Assembly: GCF_004331465.1 (NCBI RefSeq) | Contig: NZ_SJKB01000005.1 | Location: 62,001 to 126,000, forward strand | From: Kribbella pittospori | GTDB lineage: Bacteria > Actinomycetota > Actinomycetes > Propionibacteriales > Kribbellaceae | Direction of reading: 5' to 3' | DNA: 64,000 bases | Shown: positions 49,631 through 58,229 of the stretch, one piece after another | Position numbering within the stretch: the stretch's first letter is position 1 | How the letters are laid out: the number at the start of each line of letters is the position of its first letter | Position numbers and translations under genes: made by a program | The notes under the pieces: generated by a model | Database searches by the model: none | What the model was told of the DNA's origin: nothing | What the model saw: the letters and a program-made list of their open reading frames with translations, nothing else

Positions 49631-50920
49631 ATGACTGAATCGAACTGGCAGGGTGACATGCTGCGCCAGATGGCGGAGCAGTCACCGGCCGAAGAACAGG
49701 CCCGCACCGACAACCCTCCGGCCCCCGCGGAACCGGGTCCGGAAGCACCGCCTGCCCCGGCGCCACCGCAGCAGCAGTACCCGGCCCAGCCCTACCCCCA
49801 GGAGCAGTACCCGCCGCAGCAGTACGTCCAGCCGCAGTACGACCAGCAGCCGTACCCGCCGCAGCAGGAGTACTACCCACCACAGCAGCCGTACGAGCAG
49901 TACCCGCAACAGCCGTATCCGCAGCAGCAATACCCACCACAGCAATACCCGCCGCAGCAGTACCCACCGCCGCCGTACGACCAGGCGCAGTACCCGCCGC
50001 CGCAGCCGGTTCCGTACCAGTACGCGCCGCCGCCACCTCCGCCGTACCAGCAGTACCCACCGCAGCAGCAGCCGCCACCACCTCAGCAAGACGGGTGGGG
50101 CGCGCCACAGCCGCAGCAGGAGGGGGACGAGGGCGACTCGGTGTTCCGGCACTTCCGCCGGATCGCATCCGAGGCGGCGTACCTGGTCGGTGCGTCCGGC
50201 CGGATGCAGCGCGACGTCGACCACATCGCGACCATCCGCCGTCCGATCGCGATCATGCGTCGCGTCGGCGTACTGAGTCCGGTCACCGACGGCGGCACGT
50301 CGACTGTCACCGCCCTGCTCGCCACCATGCTCGCGGCGCAACGCAGCGACCGCGTGGTCGCAGTGGACGTCGACCCAGCCGGCGCGGAGCTGTCGCGACG
50401 ACTCGAAATGTCCCTCGGAGCCGGTCCGATCGAGGGCGTCAGCCTGGTGCGCGCCGACCCGCACCCGGAGGCAGTCCGTACGTCGCTCGCCGAGGTGCAG
50501 ATCCAGGGCTCGCGCGACGTCGGTCTGGCCGTGGTCGACTGTCCAGGGACCATGTTCGACGAGGTCGCCACCGAGATGGCGTCGGCGGGGCACTGCGCTG
50601 TGCTCGTGGTGCCGTCCGCGCAGCAGGTCGCGAACTACTGCCTGACGCAGCTCGACCAGCTGACCCCGGACGGACAGGACGTGCTGCTGAGCCGCGGCGT
50701 CATCGTGATCACCATGGTCGAGAACGTCCACCCGGGCTCGATCAACTGGCTGGTCGAGGCGTTCCGGCAACGCGGTCTGGAGCCGGTCGTGCTGCCGTAC
50801 GACGTCCACATCGCGCAGTCCTGGCCGATACACACCGAGTCGCTCCAGGCCGAGACCCGGCGCGCGGTGCTGGAGCTGGCCGCGCGGGTGGTCGAGACAG
50901 TCACCCGTACTGCTGGCTGA
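49631..50920 (+). CDS. EspI/ParA-like protein with low-complexity N-terminus and degenerate P-loop
   Basis: A 429-residue protein. Residues 20-155 are a Pro/Gln/Tyr-rich disordered region (YPPQQYPPQQYPPPPY and the like). Residues 205-429 are a ParA/MinD-like fold as in T7SS EspI. The position where the deviant Walker A should lie reads DGGTSTVT (220-227), so the Lys of the P-loop is missing; later Asp-rich segments (AVDVDPAGAE, AVVDCPGTM) are kept. The core may bind but not hydrolyse ATP. It lies 12 nt after eccD and closes the T7SS locus. Confidence 0.75.
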   Translation: MTESNWQGDMLRQMAEQSPAEEQARTDNPPAPAEPGPEAPPAPAPPQQQYPAQPYPQEQYPPQQYVQPQYDQQPYPPQQEYYPPQQPYEQYPQQPYPQQQYPPQQYPPQQYPPPPYDQAQYPPPQPVPYQYAPPPPPPYQQYPPQQQPPPPQQDGWGAPQPQQEGDEGDSVFRHFRRIASEAAYLVGASGRMQRDVDHIATIRRPIAIMRRVGVLSPVTDGGTSTVTALLATMLAAQRSDRVVAVDVDPAGAELSRRLEMSLGAGPIEGVSLVRADPHPEAVRTSLAEVQIQGSRDVGLAVVDCPGTMFDEVATEMASAGHCAVLVVPSAQQVANYCLTQLDQLTPDGQDVLLSRGVIVITMVENVHPGSINWLVEAFRQRGLEPVVLPYDVHIAQSWPIHTESLQAETRRAVLELAARVVETVTRTAG

Positions 50921-50959
50921 TTCTCAGCAAAGTCTCAAATCGCGGTTGAATCCTGTGGA

Positions 50960-51049
50960 GGTTGAACCGTTCGCCTCATCTGGTCGTTTGACTCGGTATC
51001 CGCCCGTTTGGAGGGGTCGGGTAAACCGGAAGATGTAAAGCGTTCAACC
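50960..51049. promoter_or_regulatory. Intergenic region before the Rieske gene with an inverted repeat
   Basis: GGTTGAAC (50960-50967) and GTTCAACC (51042-51049) form a perfect 8-bp inverted repeat with arms 74 nt apart; GGTTGAA also occurs at 50944-50950. This AT-richer stretch of the 160-nt gap looks like a regulated promoter. The RBS TGGAGG precedes the gene. Confidence 0.35.
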
Positions 51050-51080
51050 ACTTTCCATCAGCTATGGAGGTCCAGTTTCG

Positions 51081-51638
51081 ATGAGCGACGACGACAGGAC
51101 GGCAAATCTCGCCCGGGCGATCGACACCCTGCGTGACCGGCGGGCGGTGCTTCGAGGTGCAGCGGTCGCCGGTCTTGCCGGCGTCAGCGTGCCGCTGCTC
51201 GCCGCGTGCAGTAGCGGCGACGACGCAGGAAGTACTCCGTCCAGCTCAGCGCCCGCATCAGACCCGACGTCGGCGCCTTCATCGAGCGCGCCTTCATCGA
51301 GCGCGCCGTCGTCGAGCGCGCCGTCGTCCAGCGCGCCGTCGTCCAGCGCGAACGTGCTCGGCCCGGTGTCCGACGTCCCGGTCGGCGGCGGCAAGGTGTT
51401 CACGGATGCGAAGGTTGTGGTGACCCAGCCGGCGGCCGGGCAGTTCAAGGCCTTCACCGCGGTCTGCACGCACATGGGCTGCATCGTGAGCAAGGTCGAG
51501 AACAAGACCATCGACTGCCCCTGCCACGGCAGCAAGTTCAACATCACCGACGGCAGCGTGGCCGGCGGACCGGCACCGTCCCCGTTGGCAGCCGTGCAGG
51601 TCGCGGTCGAGGGCAGCAACATCGTGCAGTCTGCCTGA
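51081..51638 (+). CDS. Tat-exported Rieske [2Fe-2S] lipoprotein with SAPSS repeats
   Basis: A 185-residue protein. A Tat signal (RRAVLRGAAVAGLAGVSVP) leads to a lipobox with Cys43 (LLAAC), so it should be lipid-anchored outside the membrane. Residues 55-90 are near-perfect SAPSS repeats (about 15-bp period, roughly 51269-51349), a flexible spacer. The Rieske cluster motifs are C129-T-H131-M-G-C134 and C146-P-C148-H149-G. It probably feeds electrons in a small oxidase or reductase system; no partner is adjacent. A TGGAGG lies upstream. Confidence 0.9.
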   Translation: MSDDDRTANLARAIDTLRDRRAVLRGAAVAGLAGVSVPLLAACSSGDDAGSTPSSSAPASDPTSAPSSSAPSSSAPSSSAPSSSAPSSSANVLGPVSDVPVGGGKVFTDAKVVVTQPAAGQFKAFTAVCTHMGCIVSKVENKTIDCPCHGSKFNITDGSVAGGPAPSPLAAVQVAVEGSNIVQSA

Positions 51639-51645
51639 CAACAGC

Positions 51646-51682
51646 AAAAGGCCCGGCCGCTCTGGAGAGCAGCCGGGCCTTC
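51646..51682. terminator. Bidirectional terminator between Rieske and subtilase genes
   Basis: AAAAGGCCCGGC (51646-51657) pairs with GCCGGGCCTT (51672-51681) around a GCTCT/AGAGC inner stem, so it terminates both convergent genes. Confidence 0.8.
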
Positions 51683-51699
51683 CGTCACTTCTGGAAGTG

Positions 51700-52920
51700 T
51701 CAGCCCTGCGCCGGGTCGGCCTTGCCGACGAACAGGAGCTTGTTCGGCGAACCGGTGCCCGGGTCGCCTACCTTGTCCGGCGTCGAGGCGCCGACCAGAG
51801 CGGTGGCGACGTCAGCCGGCGTCGCGTCCGGGTGGTCGGCCAGGTAGAGCGCGACCCCACCGGCCACGTGCGGCGTGGCCATCGACGTACCGCTCATCTT
51901 GGCGGTCGCGTCCGGGTCGGTGATGCCGACCGACGTGATGTCGACACCAGGTGCGAACAGGTCGACGCACTTGCCCCAGTTGGAGAACGTCGCCTTCTGG
52001 TCCTGGTCGTCGGTCGCGCCGACCGTGATCGCGGACGGCTCCTTGGCCGGCGAGCCGCCACACGCGTCCGAACCCTCGTTGCCCGCGGCAACGGCGTACG
52101 TGACGCCGGAGTCGACCGACGCCTTCACCGCCGCGTCCAGCGCGTCGTCCGCGCCGCCGCCCAGGCTCATGTTCGCCACCGCGGGCTTCTTCGCGTTCTT
52201 GGTCACCCAGTCGATCCCGGCCACCACGGACTCGGTCGAACCCGAGCCGCTGCAGTCGAGCACCCGGACGCCGAACACCTTGGCGCCCTTGGCGAGACCG
52301 TACGTCGTACCGGCGATGGTGCCGGCCACATGGCTGCCGTGACCCATGCAGTCGACGCCGTTCTGGCCGTCGCCGACCGTGTCGGTGCCGACCGACGCGC
52401 GGCCGCCGAAGTCCTTGTGCTCGGCGTAGATGCCGGTGTCGATCACGTAGACGTTCACGTTGTCGGCGGTGGTGGCTGCCTCGTACTTCTTGTCCAGCGG
52501 CAGATCACGCTGGTCGGCCCGGTCCAGGCCCCACGGCGGGTCGTCCTGGCTGACCGTGATCTTCTGGTTCTGCTGGACGTAGGCGACCCGCTTGTCGCCG
52601 GCCAGCTTCTTCGCCTGCTCCTCACTCATGCTCGCCGAGAAGCCCTTGATCGACGCGTCGTACTGGTCGCGGACCTTCACGTCGTAGCTGCTCGCCAGGC
52701 TCTGGTTGGTGGCCCGGGTCTGGGCCTGCGAGCGCTGGCCCGCGAGTACGACGATGTAGCTGCCTGGGATCGCGTCTGCGGTGCCGGCGCCGCGGATGGT
52801 CACGTCGGCCTGCTGGGCGGCATCACTGCCGGCAGCGGTGGCGACGATCGCGGTGGCGGCGAGCGCGGCCGCTGCCACGGCGCCGAGAACGGCACGTGGC
52901 CTGCGTACGGATAGGGACAT
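51700..52920 (-). CDS. Secreted subtilisin-like serine protease (S8, I9 prodomain)
   Basis: A 406-residue secreted protease. A signal peptide covers residues 1 to about 35 (basic MSLSVRRPR, then Ala-rich). An inhibitor-I9 prodomain (about 50-125; SYIVVLAGQRSQAQ...VAYVQQNQKI) precedes the catalytic domain. The triad is D161 (VIDTGIY), H194 (GHGSHVAG) and S346 (GTSMATPH), with oxyanion-hole N281. There is no C-terminal membrane helix, so it is not the T7SS mycosin despite lying close to the secretion genes. It is a broad-specificity extracellular protease of the aqualysin/proteinase-K type. Confidence 0.93.
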   Translation of the reverse strand: MSLSVRRPRAVLGAVAAAALAATAIVATAAGSDAAQQADVTIRGAGTADAIPGSYIVVLAGQRSQAQTRATNQSLASSYDVKVRDQYDASIKGFSASMSEEQAKKLAGDKRVAYVQQNQKITVSQDDPPWGLDRADQRDLPLDKKYEAATTADNVNVYVIDTGIYAEHKDFGGRASVGTDTVGDGQNGVDCMGHGSHVAGTIAGTTYGLAKGAKVFGVRVLDCSGSGSTESVVAGIDWVTKNAKKPAVANMSLGGGADDALDAAVKASVDSGVTYAVAAGNEGSDACGGSPAKEPSAITVGATDDQDQKATFSNWGKCVDLFAPGVDITSVGITDPDATAKMSGTSMATPHVAGGVALYLADHPDATPADVATALVGASTPDKVGDPGTGSPNKLLFVGKADPAQG

Positions 52921-53069
52921 GGGCGGAACTCCCTCGAGTCAGCGCAAGGCCTTGTTGCCTCACGCAAAGGTCCTGCACATCTACCCTGAGTCACACGCTA
53001 GAGAGAGCGCCCATCCCAACCGGGGGTCAAACCGGCCTTATGGGACAACCCGCAACACGACCGCAATGT

Positions 53070-53525
53070 TCACTTGGTTTGCCGGGCCCGATGCCGGTCG
53101 TACTTGCGGACCGCGAACTCGTGGGCCTCTGTGAGCAGCGGCTTCAACGGGTCGAGTTCGGTGGGGGAGACGATGCAGACCCAGTACTGCGAGGCATAGA
53201 ACGGGTGCGGCATCAGCTTGTCGCGTTGGGCGTAGTCGTGGCCCGAGTCGAGCACCCACTCGGCATCCCGCTCGGTCGGCACCGGCCCGAACAGTGAGGT
53301 GTACGTCGCCTTCGTCAGACCGATGTTGAGTCGCCATGCGCCGGGCCCGTCCAGCCGGGAGACCTTCTCGTAGTGGTCGCCGGTGACGATCGTGGCGAAG
53401 GGTTGCTGCCGCTCGGGTGGCAGGTCCGCGGCCGGGTCGTACAGGTAGAACAGGTCGTCCTGGGCCTCGAGTACCCGCAGGCCGTCGTACGCGCGGATCA
53501 GCCGATCCAGTTCCTCGACGTTCAT
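53070..53525 (-). CDS. DUF6194-family protein
   Basis: A 151-residue soluble protein matching, from memory, the DUF6194 family: F/Y...FYLYDP, FATIVTGDHY, GAWRLNIGLTKATYTSLFGPVP, HDYAQRDKLMPHPFYASQYWVCIVSPTE and a basic C-terminus. The function is not known. It lies between the subtilase gene (149 nt before its stop) and the divergent uvrC gene, with no operon partner. Confidence 0.7.
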   Translation of the reverse strand: MNVEELDRLIRAYDGLRVLEAQDDLFYLYDPAADLPPERQQPFATIVTGDHYEKVSRLDGPGAWRLNIGLTKATYTSLFGPVPTERDAEWVLDSGHDYAQRDKLMPHPFYASQYWVCIVSPTELDPLKPLLTEAHEFAVRKYDRHRARQTK

Positions 53526-53595
53526 GCCTTCAAGTGTGTCATTGAAGCTGCTATGAAGACTTTGCCGGAATTCCGGATTTGTCGGCGAACCGAAC

Positions 53596-53601
53596 TAGGG
53601 T
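53596..53601 (+). promoter_or_regulatory. -10 element (TAGGGT) of leaderless uvrC
   Basis: TAGGGT ends 6 nt before the GTG at 53608. No Shine-Dalgarno is present. Confidence 0.45.
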
Positions 53602-53607
53602 GGTTGG

Positions 53608-55638
53608 GTGGCTGATCCGTCCTCGTACCGTCCCGCTCCAGGGTCGATCCCCGATTCACCCGGTGTCTACCGCTTCAGTGATGCCGCCGGACGGGTGATC
53701 TACGTCGGCAAGGCGAAGAACCTGCGGGCCCGGTTGTCGTCGTACTTCCAGGACCTGATCAACCTGCACCCGCGCACGCAGGCGATGGTCACGACGGCCT
53801 CGAAGGTCGAGTGGACCGTGGTCGGCAGCGAGGTCGAGTCGCTGCAGCTGGAGTACTCCTGGATCAAGGAGTACGACCCGCGCTTCAACGTGAAGTACCG
53901 CGACGACAAGTCGTACCCGTGGCTCGCCATCACCCTCAACGAGGACTACCCGCGGGTGATGGTCGGCCGGGGCCAGAAGAAGAAGGGCGTGCGGTACTTC
54001 GGTCCGTACAGTCACGCCTGGGCGATCCGCGAGACCGTCGACCTGCTGCTGCGGGTGTTCCCGATGCGCTCGTGCAGCAAGGGTGTGTTCAACCGGCATC
54101 GCCAGATCGGCCGCCCGTGCCTGCTCGGGTACATCGGCAAGTGCGCCGCTCCCTGCACCGGTCAGGTGAGCCAGGAGGAGCACCGCAAGATCGTCGAGGA
54201 CTTCGCCGCGTTCCTGTCCGGCCAGACCGCGACGTACGTTCGCCGGCTCGAGAAGGAGATGAAGGCTGCCGCGGCCGAGCTGGAGTACGAGCGGGCCGCG
54301 AAGATCCGCGACGACCTGGCCGCGCTGGAGAAGGCGCTGGCCAAGAACGCGGTGGTCCTCGGCGACGGCACCGACACCGACGTGATCGCGCTGAGCGAGG
54401 ACCCGCTCGAGGTCGCGGTGCAGATCTTCTACGTGCGCGGCGGCCGGATCCGCGGTGAGCGCGGCTGGATCGCCGACAAGGCCGACGGGACGGCGACCAC
54501 CGGGGACCTGGTCTCGCGGTTCATCCAGCAGACGTACGCCGGTGACTCGGGCGACGTGATCCCGCGCGAGATCCTGGTCCCGACCGAGCCGGACGACGCC
54601 GAGGCGCTGACCGAGTGGCTGTCGGAGCTGCGCGGCTCGAAGGTGTTCATCCGGGTCCCGCAGCGCGGCGACAAGAAGGCGCTGATGGAGACGGTCGGGC
54701 GGAACGCGCTGCAGACGCTGACCATGCACAAGACCAAGCGGGCCAGCGATCTGACCACCCGCAACCTTGCGCTGGAGGAGATCCAGGCCGCGCTCGACCT
54801 GCCGGAGGCGCCGCTGCGGCTGGAGTGCTACGACGTCTCGAACCTGCAGGGCACCGAGGTGGTCGCCTCGATGGTCGTCTTCGAGGACGGCCTGCCGCGC
54901 AAGAGCGAATACCGGCGGTTCGTCATCAAGGGCGTCGACGGGCAGAACGACGTCGCCTCGATCGCCGAGGTGCTGACCCGGAGGTTCAAGCGGCTGCTGG
55001 ACGAGCGGGCCACGTTGCAGGAGGACGAGGACCCCGCGGCCGGCCTGATCGACCCGGAGACAGGTCGCGCGCGGAAGTTCTCCTACGCGCCCGGTCTGAT
55101 CGTGGTCGACGGTGGTCCGCCGCAGGTCGCGGCCGCGCGGCAGGCGATGGATGAGCTCGGCCTCGGCGACATCCCGGTCGTCGGTCTGGCCAAGCGCCTC
55201 GAGGAGGTCTGGGTCCCGGACGAGGAGGACCCGGTCATCTTCTCCCGCACGTCCGAAGGGCTGTATCTCCTGCAGCGGCTGCGGGACGAGGCGCACCGCT
55301 TCGCCATCACCCACCACCGCAGCCGGCGGTCGAAGTCGATGGTGGAGAGCGTCCTCGACGAGGTCTCCGGCCTGGGCGAGGTGCGGCGCAAGACGCTGCT
55401 GCGGCATTTCGGATCGTTGAAGAAGCTGCGTCAGGCGACCGTCGACGAGGTCGCCGACCTGCCCGGATTCGGTCGTCGTACGGCGGAGTCCGTCGTACTG
55501 GCGGTGAACGCTGCCGCAACGAAGGCCGACACCGGCCGGGCGCCGTCGGTCAACACCGCCACAGGCGAGATACTGGACGACGACGTCCCGGCGCCGGCTG
55601 GGGCGCCTGACGGGGACCCAGGGAGAACTGAGAACTGA
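53608..55638 (+). CDS. uvrC: Excinuclease ABC subunit UvrC
   Basis: A 676-residue nuclease of excision repair. The N-terminal GIY-YIG domain (PGVYRFSDAAGRVIYVGKAKNLRARLSSY) makes the 3' incision. A UVR domain lies near residues 205-240 (EMKAAAAELEYERAAKIRDDLAALEK), and the C-terminal RNase H-like endonuclease makes the 5' incision (AYDVSNLQGTEVVASMVV-type segment). The protein ends in a tandem HhH region (DEVSGLGEVRRKTLL and DLPGFGRRTAESV). It overlaps rapZ (TGATG) and is first in the conserved uvrC-rapZ-yvcK order. Confidence 0.96.
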   Translation: MADPSSYRPAPGSIPDSPGVYRFSDAAGRVIYVGKAKNLRARLSSYFQDLINLHPRTQAMVTTASKVEWTVVGSEVESLQLEYSWIKEYDPRFNVKYRDDKSYPWLAITLNEDYPRVMVGRGQKKKGVRYFGPYSHAWAIRETVDLLLRVFPMRSCSKGVFNRHRQIGRPCLLGYIGKCAAPCTGQVSQEEHRKIVEDFAAFLSGQTATYVRRLEKEMKAAAAELEYERAAKIRDDLAALEKALAKNAVVLGDGTDTDVIALSEDPLEVAVQIFYVRGGRIRGERGWIADKADGTATTGDLVSRFIQQTYAGDSGDVIPREILVPTEPDDAEALTEWLSELRGSKVFIRVPQRGDKKALMETVGRNALQTLTMHKTKRASDLTTRNLALEEIQAALDLPEAPLRLECYDVSNLQGTEVVASMVVFEDGLPRKSEYRRFVIKGVDGQNDVASIAEVLTRRFKRLLDERATLQEDEDPAAGLIDPETGRARKFSYAPGLIVVDGGPPQVAAARQAMDELGLGDIPVVGLAKRLEEVWVPDEEDPVIFSRTSEGLYLLQRLRDEAHRFAITHHRSRRSKSMVESVLDEVSGLGEVRRKTLLRHFGSLKKLRQATVDEVADLPGFGRRTAESVVLAVNAAATKADTGRAPSVNTATGEILDDDVPAPAGAPDGDPGRTEN

Positions 55639-56504
55639 TGGACGACACGGGCGGCAATCTCATCATCGTGTCCGGCATGTCCGGCGCGGGACGGAGCTCG
55701 GTCGCGGACGTACTGGAGGACCTCGGCTGGTTCGTGGTCGACAACCTGCCACCGATGTTCCTCACCACCATCGTCGAGCAGGTCGTCGGCACCGGCGCGG
55801 CGCCGCGGCTCGCGATCGTCGTCGACGTACGCACCGGTCTGTTCTTCGACGAGCTGAGCTCGGCGATCCACGACCTGCGGCTGAAGGGGTACCGGCCGCT
55901 GACGCTGTTCCTGGAGGCGTCCGACGATGTGATCGTGCGCCGGCAGGAGAGCGTCCGCCGACCGCACCCGCTGCAGGGCGAGGGCCGGCTGCTGACCGGT
56001 ATCCAGCGCGAGCGCGAACTGCTCGGCGACATCCGGGCCGGCGCGGACCTGGTCATCGACACGTCGAACATGAACATCCACCAGCTCGCCGCGAAGATCG
56101 TGAACGCCTTCGGCGACGAGGAGAACGCCGAACTGCGGGCGACCGTGGTGTCGTTCGGTTTCAAGTACGGCATCCCGGTCGACGCCGACGTGGTGGCCGA
56201 CATGCGGTTCATCCCGAACCCGTACTGGCAGCCGGACCTGCGCCCGATGACCGGGCAGGACAAGCCTGTGTCAGACTTCGTCCTCGGCCATCCGCTGGCC
56301 CAGCAGTTCCTGCAGAACTACGTGGACGTGCTGGACACTCTGCGGACCGGCTACCTGAACGAGGGCAAGCGCTTCGTCACCGTCGCGATCGGCTGCACCG
56401 GGGGGAAGCACCGCAGTGTCGCGATGGCCGAGGAGATCGCCCGCAGGCTGCGCGAGAAAGGGTCACCGACGTTGGTCGTACACCGGGATCTGGGGCGGGA
56501 GTGA
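55638..56504 (+). CDS. rapZ: RapZ-like nucleotide-binding protein (YvcJ)
   Basis: A 288-residue protein. The P-loop is SGMSGAGRSS with Arg19 in place of the Lys, a variant common in actinobacterial RapZ homologs. VVDNLPPMFL follows, and the C-terminal block has VAIGCTGGKHRSVAMAEEIA, the conserved metal/nucleotide-binding segment. In other bacteria RapZ/YvcJ proteins link cell-envelope amino-sugar metabolism to RNA or nucleotide signalling; the role here is inferred from context (yvcK, whiA nearby). It overlaps uvrC by 1 nt and yvcK by 4 nt. Confidence 0.92.
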   Translation: MDDTGGNLIIVSGMSGAGRSSVADVLEDLGWFVVDNLPPMFLTTIVEQVVGTGAAPRLAIVVDVRTGLFFDELSSAIHDLRLKGYRPLTLFLEASDDVIVRRQESVRRPHPLQGEGRLLTGIQRERELLGDIRAGADLVIDTSNMNIHQLAAKIVNAFGDEENAELRATVVSFGFKYGIPVDADVVADMRFIPNPYWQPDLRPMTGQDKPVSDFVLGHPLAQQFLQNYVDVLDTLRTGYLNEGKRFVTVAIGCTGGKHRSVAMAEEIARRLREKGSPTLVVHRDLGRE

Positions 56505-57442
56505 GTCGACCTCCCCGGGTCGTCGCCTTGGGTGGGGGGCATGGTTTGGCAGCCTCTCTGTCCGCACTTCGCCATGTCACTGACCAGCTGACCGCTGTCG
56601 TCACCGTCGCGGACAACGGCGGCTCGTCGGGGCGGTTGCGTCGAGAGCTCGGTGTGCTGCCGCCGGGTGATCTGCGGATGGCGCTGGCCGCTCTGTGCCG
56701 CGACGACGAGTGGGGCCGGACCTGGGCCGACGTACTGCAGCACAGGTTCCGCAGCAACGGTGAGCTGCACGACCACGCGGTCGGCAATCTGTTGATCGTC
56801 GCGTTGTGGGAGTTGCTCGGCGAAGCAGTCGACGGACTCGACTGGGTGGCCCGGCTGCTCGGCGCACAAGGCCGCGTCCTGCCGATGTCCGCCGTACCGC
56901 TGGACATCACCGCGCGCGTGCTCGGGCTGGTTCCGGATCATCCGGAGGCGATCACCGAGATCCGCGGCCAGGCCGAGGTCGCGACGACCGAAGGTCAGGT
57001 CGTCGACGTAGCCCTCGACCCGGCCGACCCGCCGGCCTGTCCCGAGGCTCTGGTCGCCATCGCGGAGGCCGACTGGGTCGTGGTCGGACCGGGATCGTGG
57101 TTCACGTCAGTGATCCCGAACCTGCTGGTTCCCGCGCTGTCCCGCGGCCTCCAGGAAACGAGCGCTCGCCGGTTGCTCACCCTCAACCTCGGTGAGCAGA
57201 AGGGCGAGACCGACGGTTTCTCGCCGGAGACGCACCTCGAAGTACTGGCCGCTCATGCGCCGGATCTGCGCATCGATGTCGTCCTCGCCGACGAGCAGCA
57301 TGTCCCCGACCCGGAGTCGCTCCGCCGTACTGCGGAAGCGCTCGGCGCCGATCTGGTGATCGCCGACATCGCCGCCGAGGACCGCCAGCTGCACCACGAC
57401 CCCGGCAAACTGGCCAAGATCTACCGCGAACTCTTCGAGTGA
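56501..57442 (+). CDS. yvcK: YvcK/CofD-like protein (gluconeogenesis factor)
   Basis: A 313-residue protein with the CofD/YvcK start ALGGGHGLAASLSALRHVTDQLTAVVTVADNGGSSGRLRRELGVLPPGDLRMAL and DHAVGNLLIVALWE. Proteins of this family bind UDP-sugars and influence the balance between gluconeogenesis and peptidoglycan precursor synthesis. The GTG start overlaps the rapZ stop (GTGA). The next conserved gene, whiA, lies 1.4 kb away because an oppositely oriented sigma/anti-sigma pair is inserted. Confidence 0.93.
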   Translation: MSRPPRVVALGGGHGLAASLSALRHVTDQLTAVVTVADNGGSSGRLRRELGVLPPGDLRMALAALCRDDEWGRTWADVLQHRFRSNGELHDHAVGNLLIVALWELLGEAVDGLDWVARLLGAQGRVLPMSAVPLDITARVLGLVPDHPEAITEIRGQAEVATTEGQVVDVALDPADPPACPEALVAIAEADWVVVGPGSWFTSVIPNLLVPALSRGLQETSARRLLTLNLGEQKGETDGFSPETHLEVLAAHAPDLRIDVVLADEQHVPDPESLRRTAEALGADLVIADIAAEDRQLHHDPGKLAKIYRELFE

Positions 57443-57443
57443 C

Positions 57444-58229
57444 TCACTTCGGGTAGATCGGTTTGCGGCGCGGTTTCTCACCCTCGTACGGGTTGTAGTC
57501 GTTCGAGTCGAACCGCGCGATCTCCCGGCCGGTCTTGTCGTAGTAGATCGCCCAGATCGGCTTGTCCGCCACCTTGCGGGGGTCGAGGTCGGCGTACCAG
57601 AGCATGAAGCCGTTCTTCACCGTCGCCTCGCTGGTGACGCCGTCGATCTCGATATCGACCGAGGCCACGTTCGCGGGCACCGGTCCTTCCGTGCCGTCGC
57701 TGTCGGTCCAGTTCACGAAGGGCTCCTGGTACTTGAGGTCCTCGCGCAGGTAGTTGTCACGGGGGGTGCCGGCGCCGGAGTTCTGCTGGCAGATCGCCCA
57801 GCGCTTCTTGTCGGGGGACACCAGGATCGCCCGGATCCAGGTGCCGGCCGCCTGGCTGACCGCTACCTTCCAGCCGGCGATCGTGCCTGTGCCGCCACCG
57901 GCCTTGTGATGGCCGAGCTGCCATTGGTCGTCGAGAGGTCCGCAGCGACTGATGATCTGCGCGTCGGTGAGTGTGCTGGCTGCCGGCTGGAGCGCCACTC
58001 CAACACCCGGGGCACCGGCCGGCTGGGCGCTGCCGCCGCGGTGTGCGGTCCAGGCGGTGATTCCTGCGACCACCGCGGCGGTGGTGAGCAGCGTGGTGCC
58101 GACGGTCGCGGCCCGAGTGATCCGTGTCGTCCGGCGGCCGCGGCGGACGATGTCTTCGACGGACGTCTGTAGTGGGTGGTCGGTGTCGTCGGCGGCCTGG
58201 ATCATCAGCTGTTCGAGGTCGGTGCTCAC
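57444..58229 (-). CDS. Single-pass membrane protein, probable anti-sigma partner
   Basis: A 261-residue protein: an N-terminal cytosolic segment (about 1-38) with a charged helix, one transmembrane helix (about 42-62, ATVGTTLLTTAAVVAGITAW), and an extracytoplasmic domain. It starts with a GTG that overlaps the sigma gene's stop (GTGA). Co-translation with a sigma factor is typical of anti-sigma factors, but the canonical HxxxCxxC zinc anti-sigma motif is absent. The extracellular part (CGPLDDQWQLGHHK...RFDSNDYNPYEG) is unassigned. Its stop lies 1 nt from the yvcK stop. Confidence 0.65.
   Translation of the reverse strand: MSTDLEQLMIQAADDTDHPLQTSVEDIVRRGRRTTRITRAATVGTTLLTTAAVVAGITAWTAHRGGSAQPAGAPGVGVALQPAASTLTDAQIISRCGPLDDQWQLGHHKAGGGTGTIAGWKVAVSQAAGTWIRAILVSPDKKRWAICQQNSGAGTPRDNYLREDLKYQEPFVNWTDSDGTEGPVPANVASVDIEIDGVTSEATVKNGFMLWYADLDPRKVADKPIWAIYYDKTGREIARFDSNDYNPYEGEKPRRKPIYPK

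Noticed and set aside
51700..52920. Subtilisin-like gene as the T7SS mycosin
   Set aside because: It has an I9 prodomain and a secreted architecture but no C-terminal membrane helix, and it lies outside the T7SS operon beyond the Rieske gene and a terminator.
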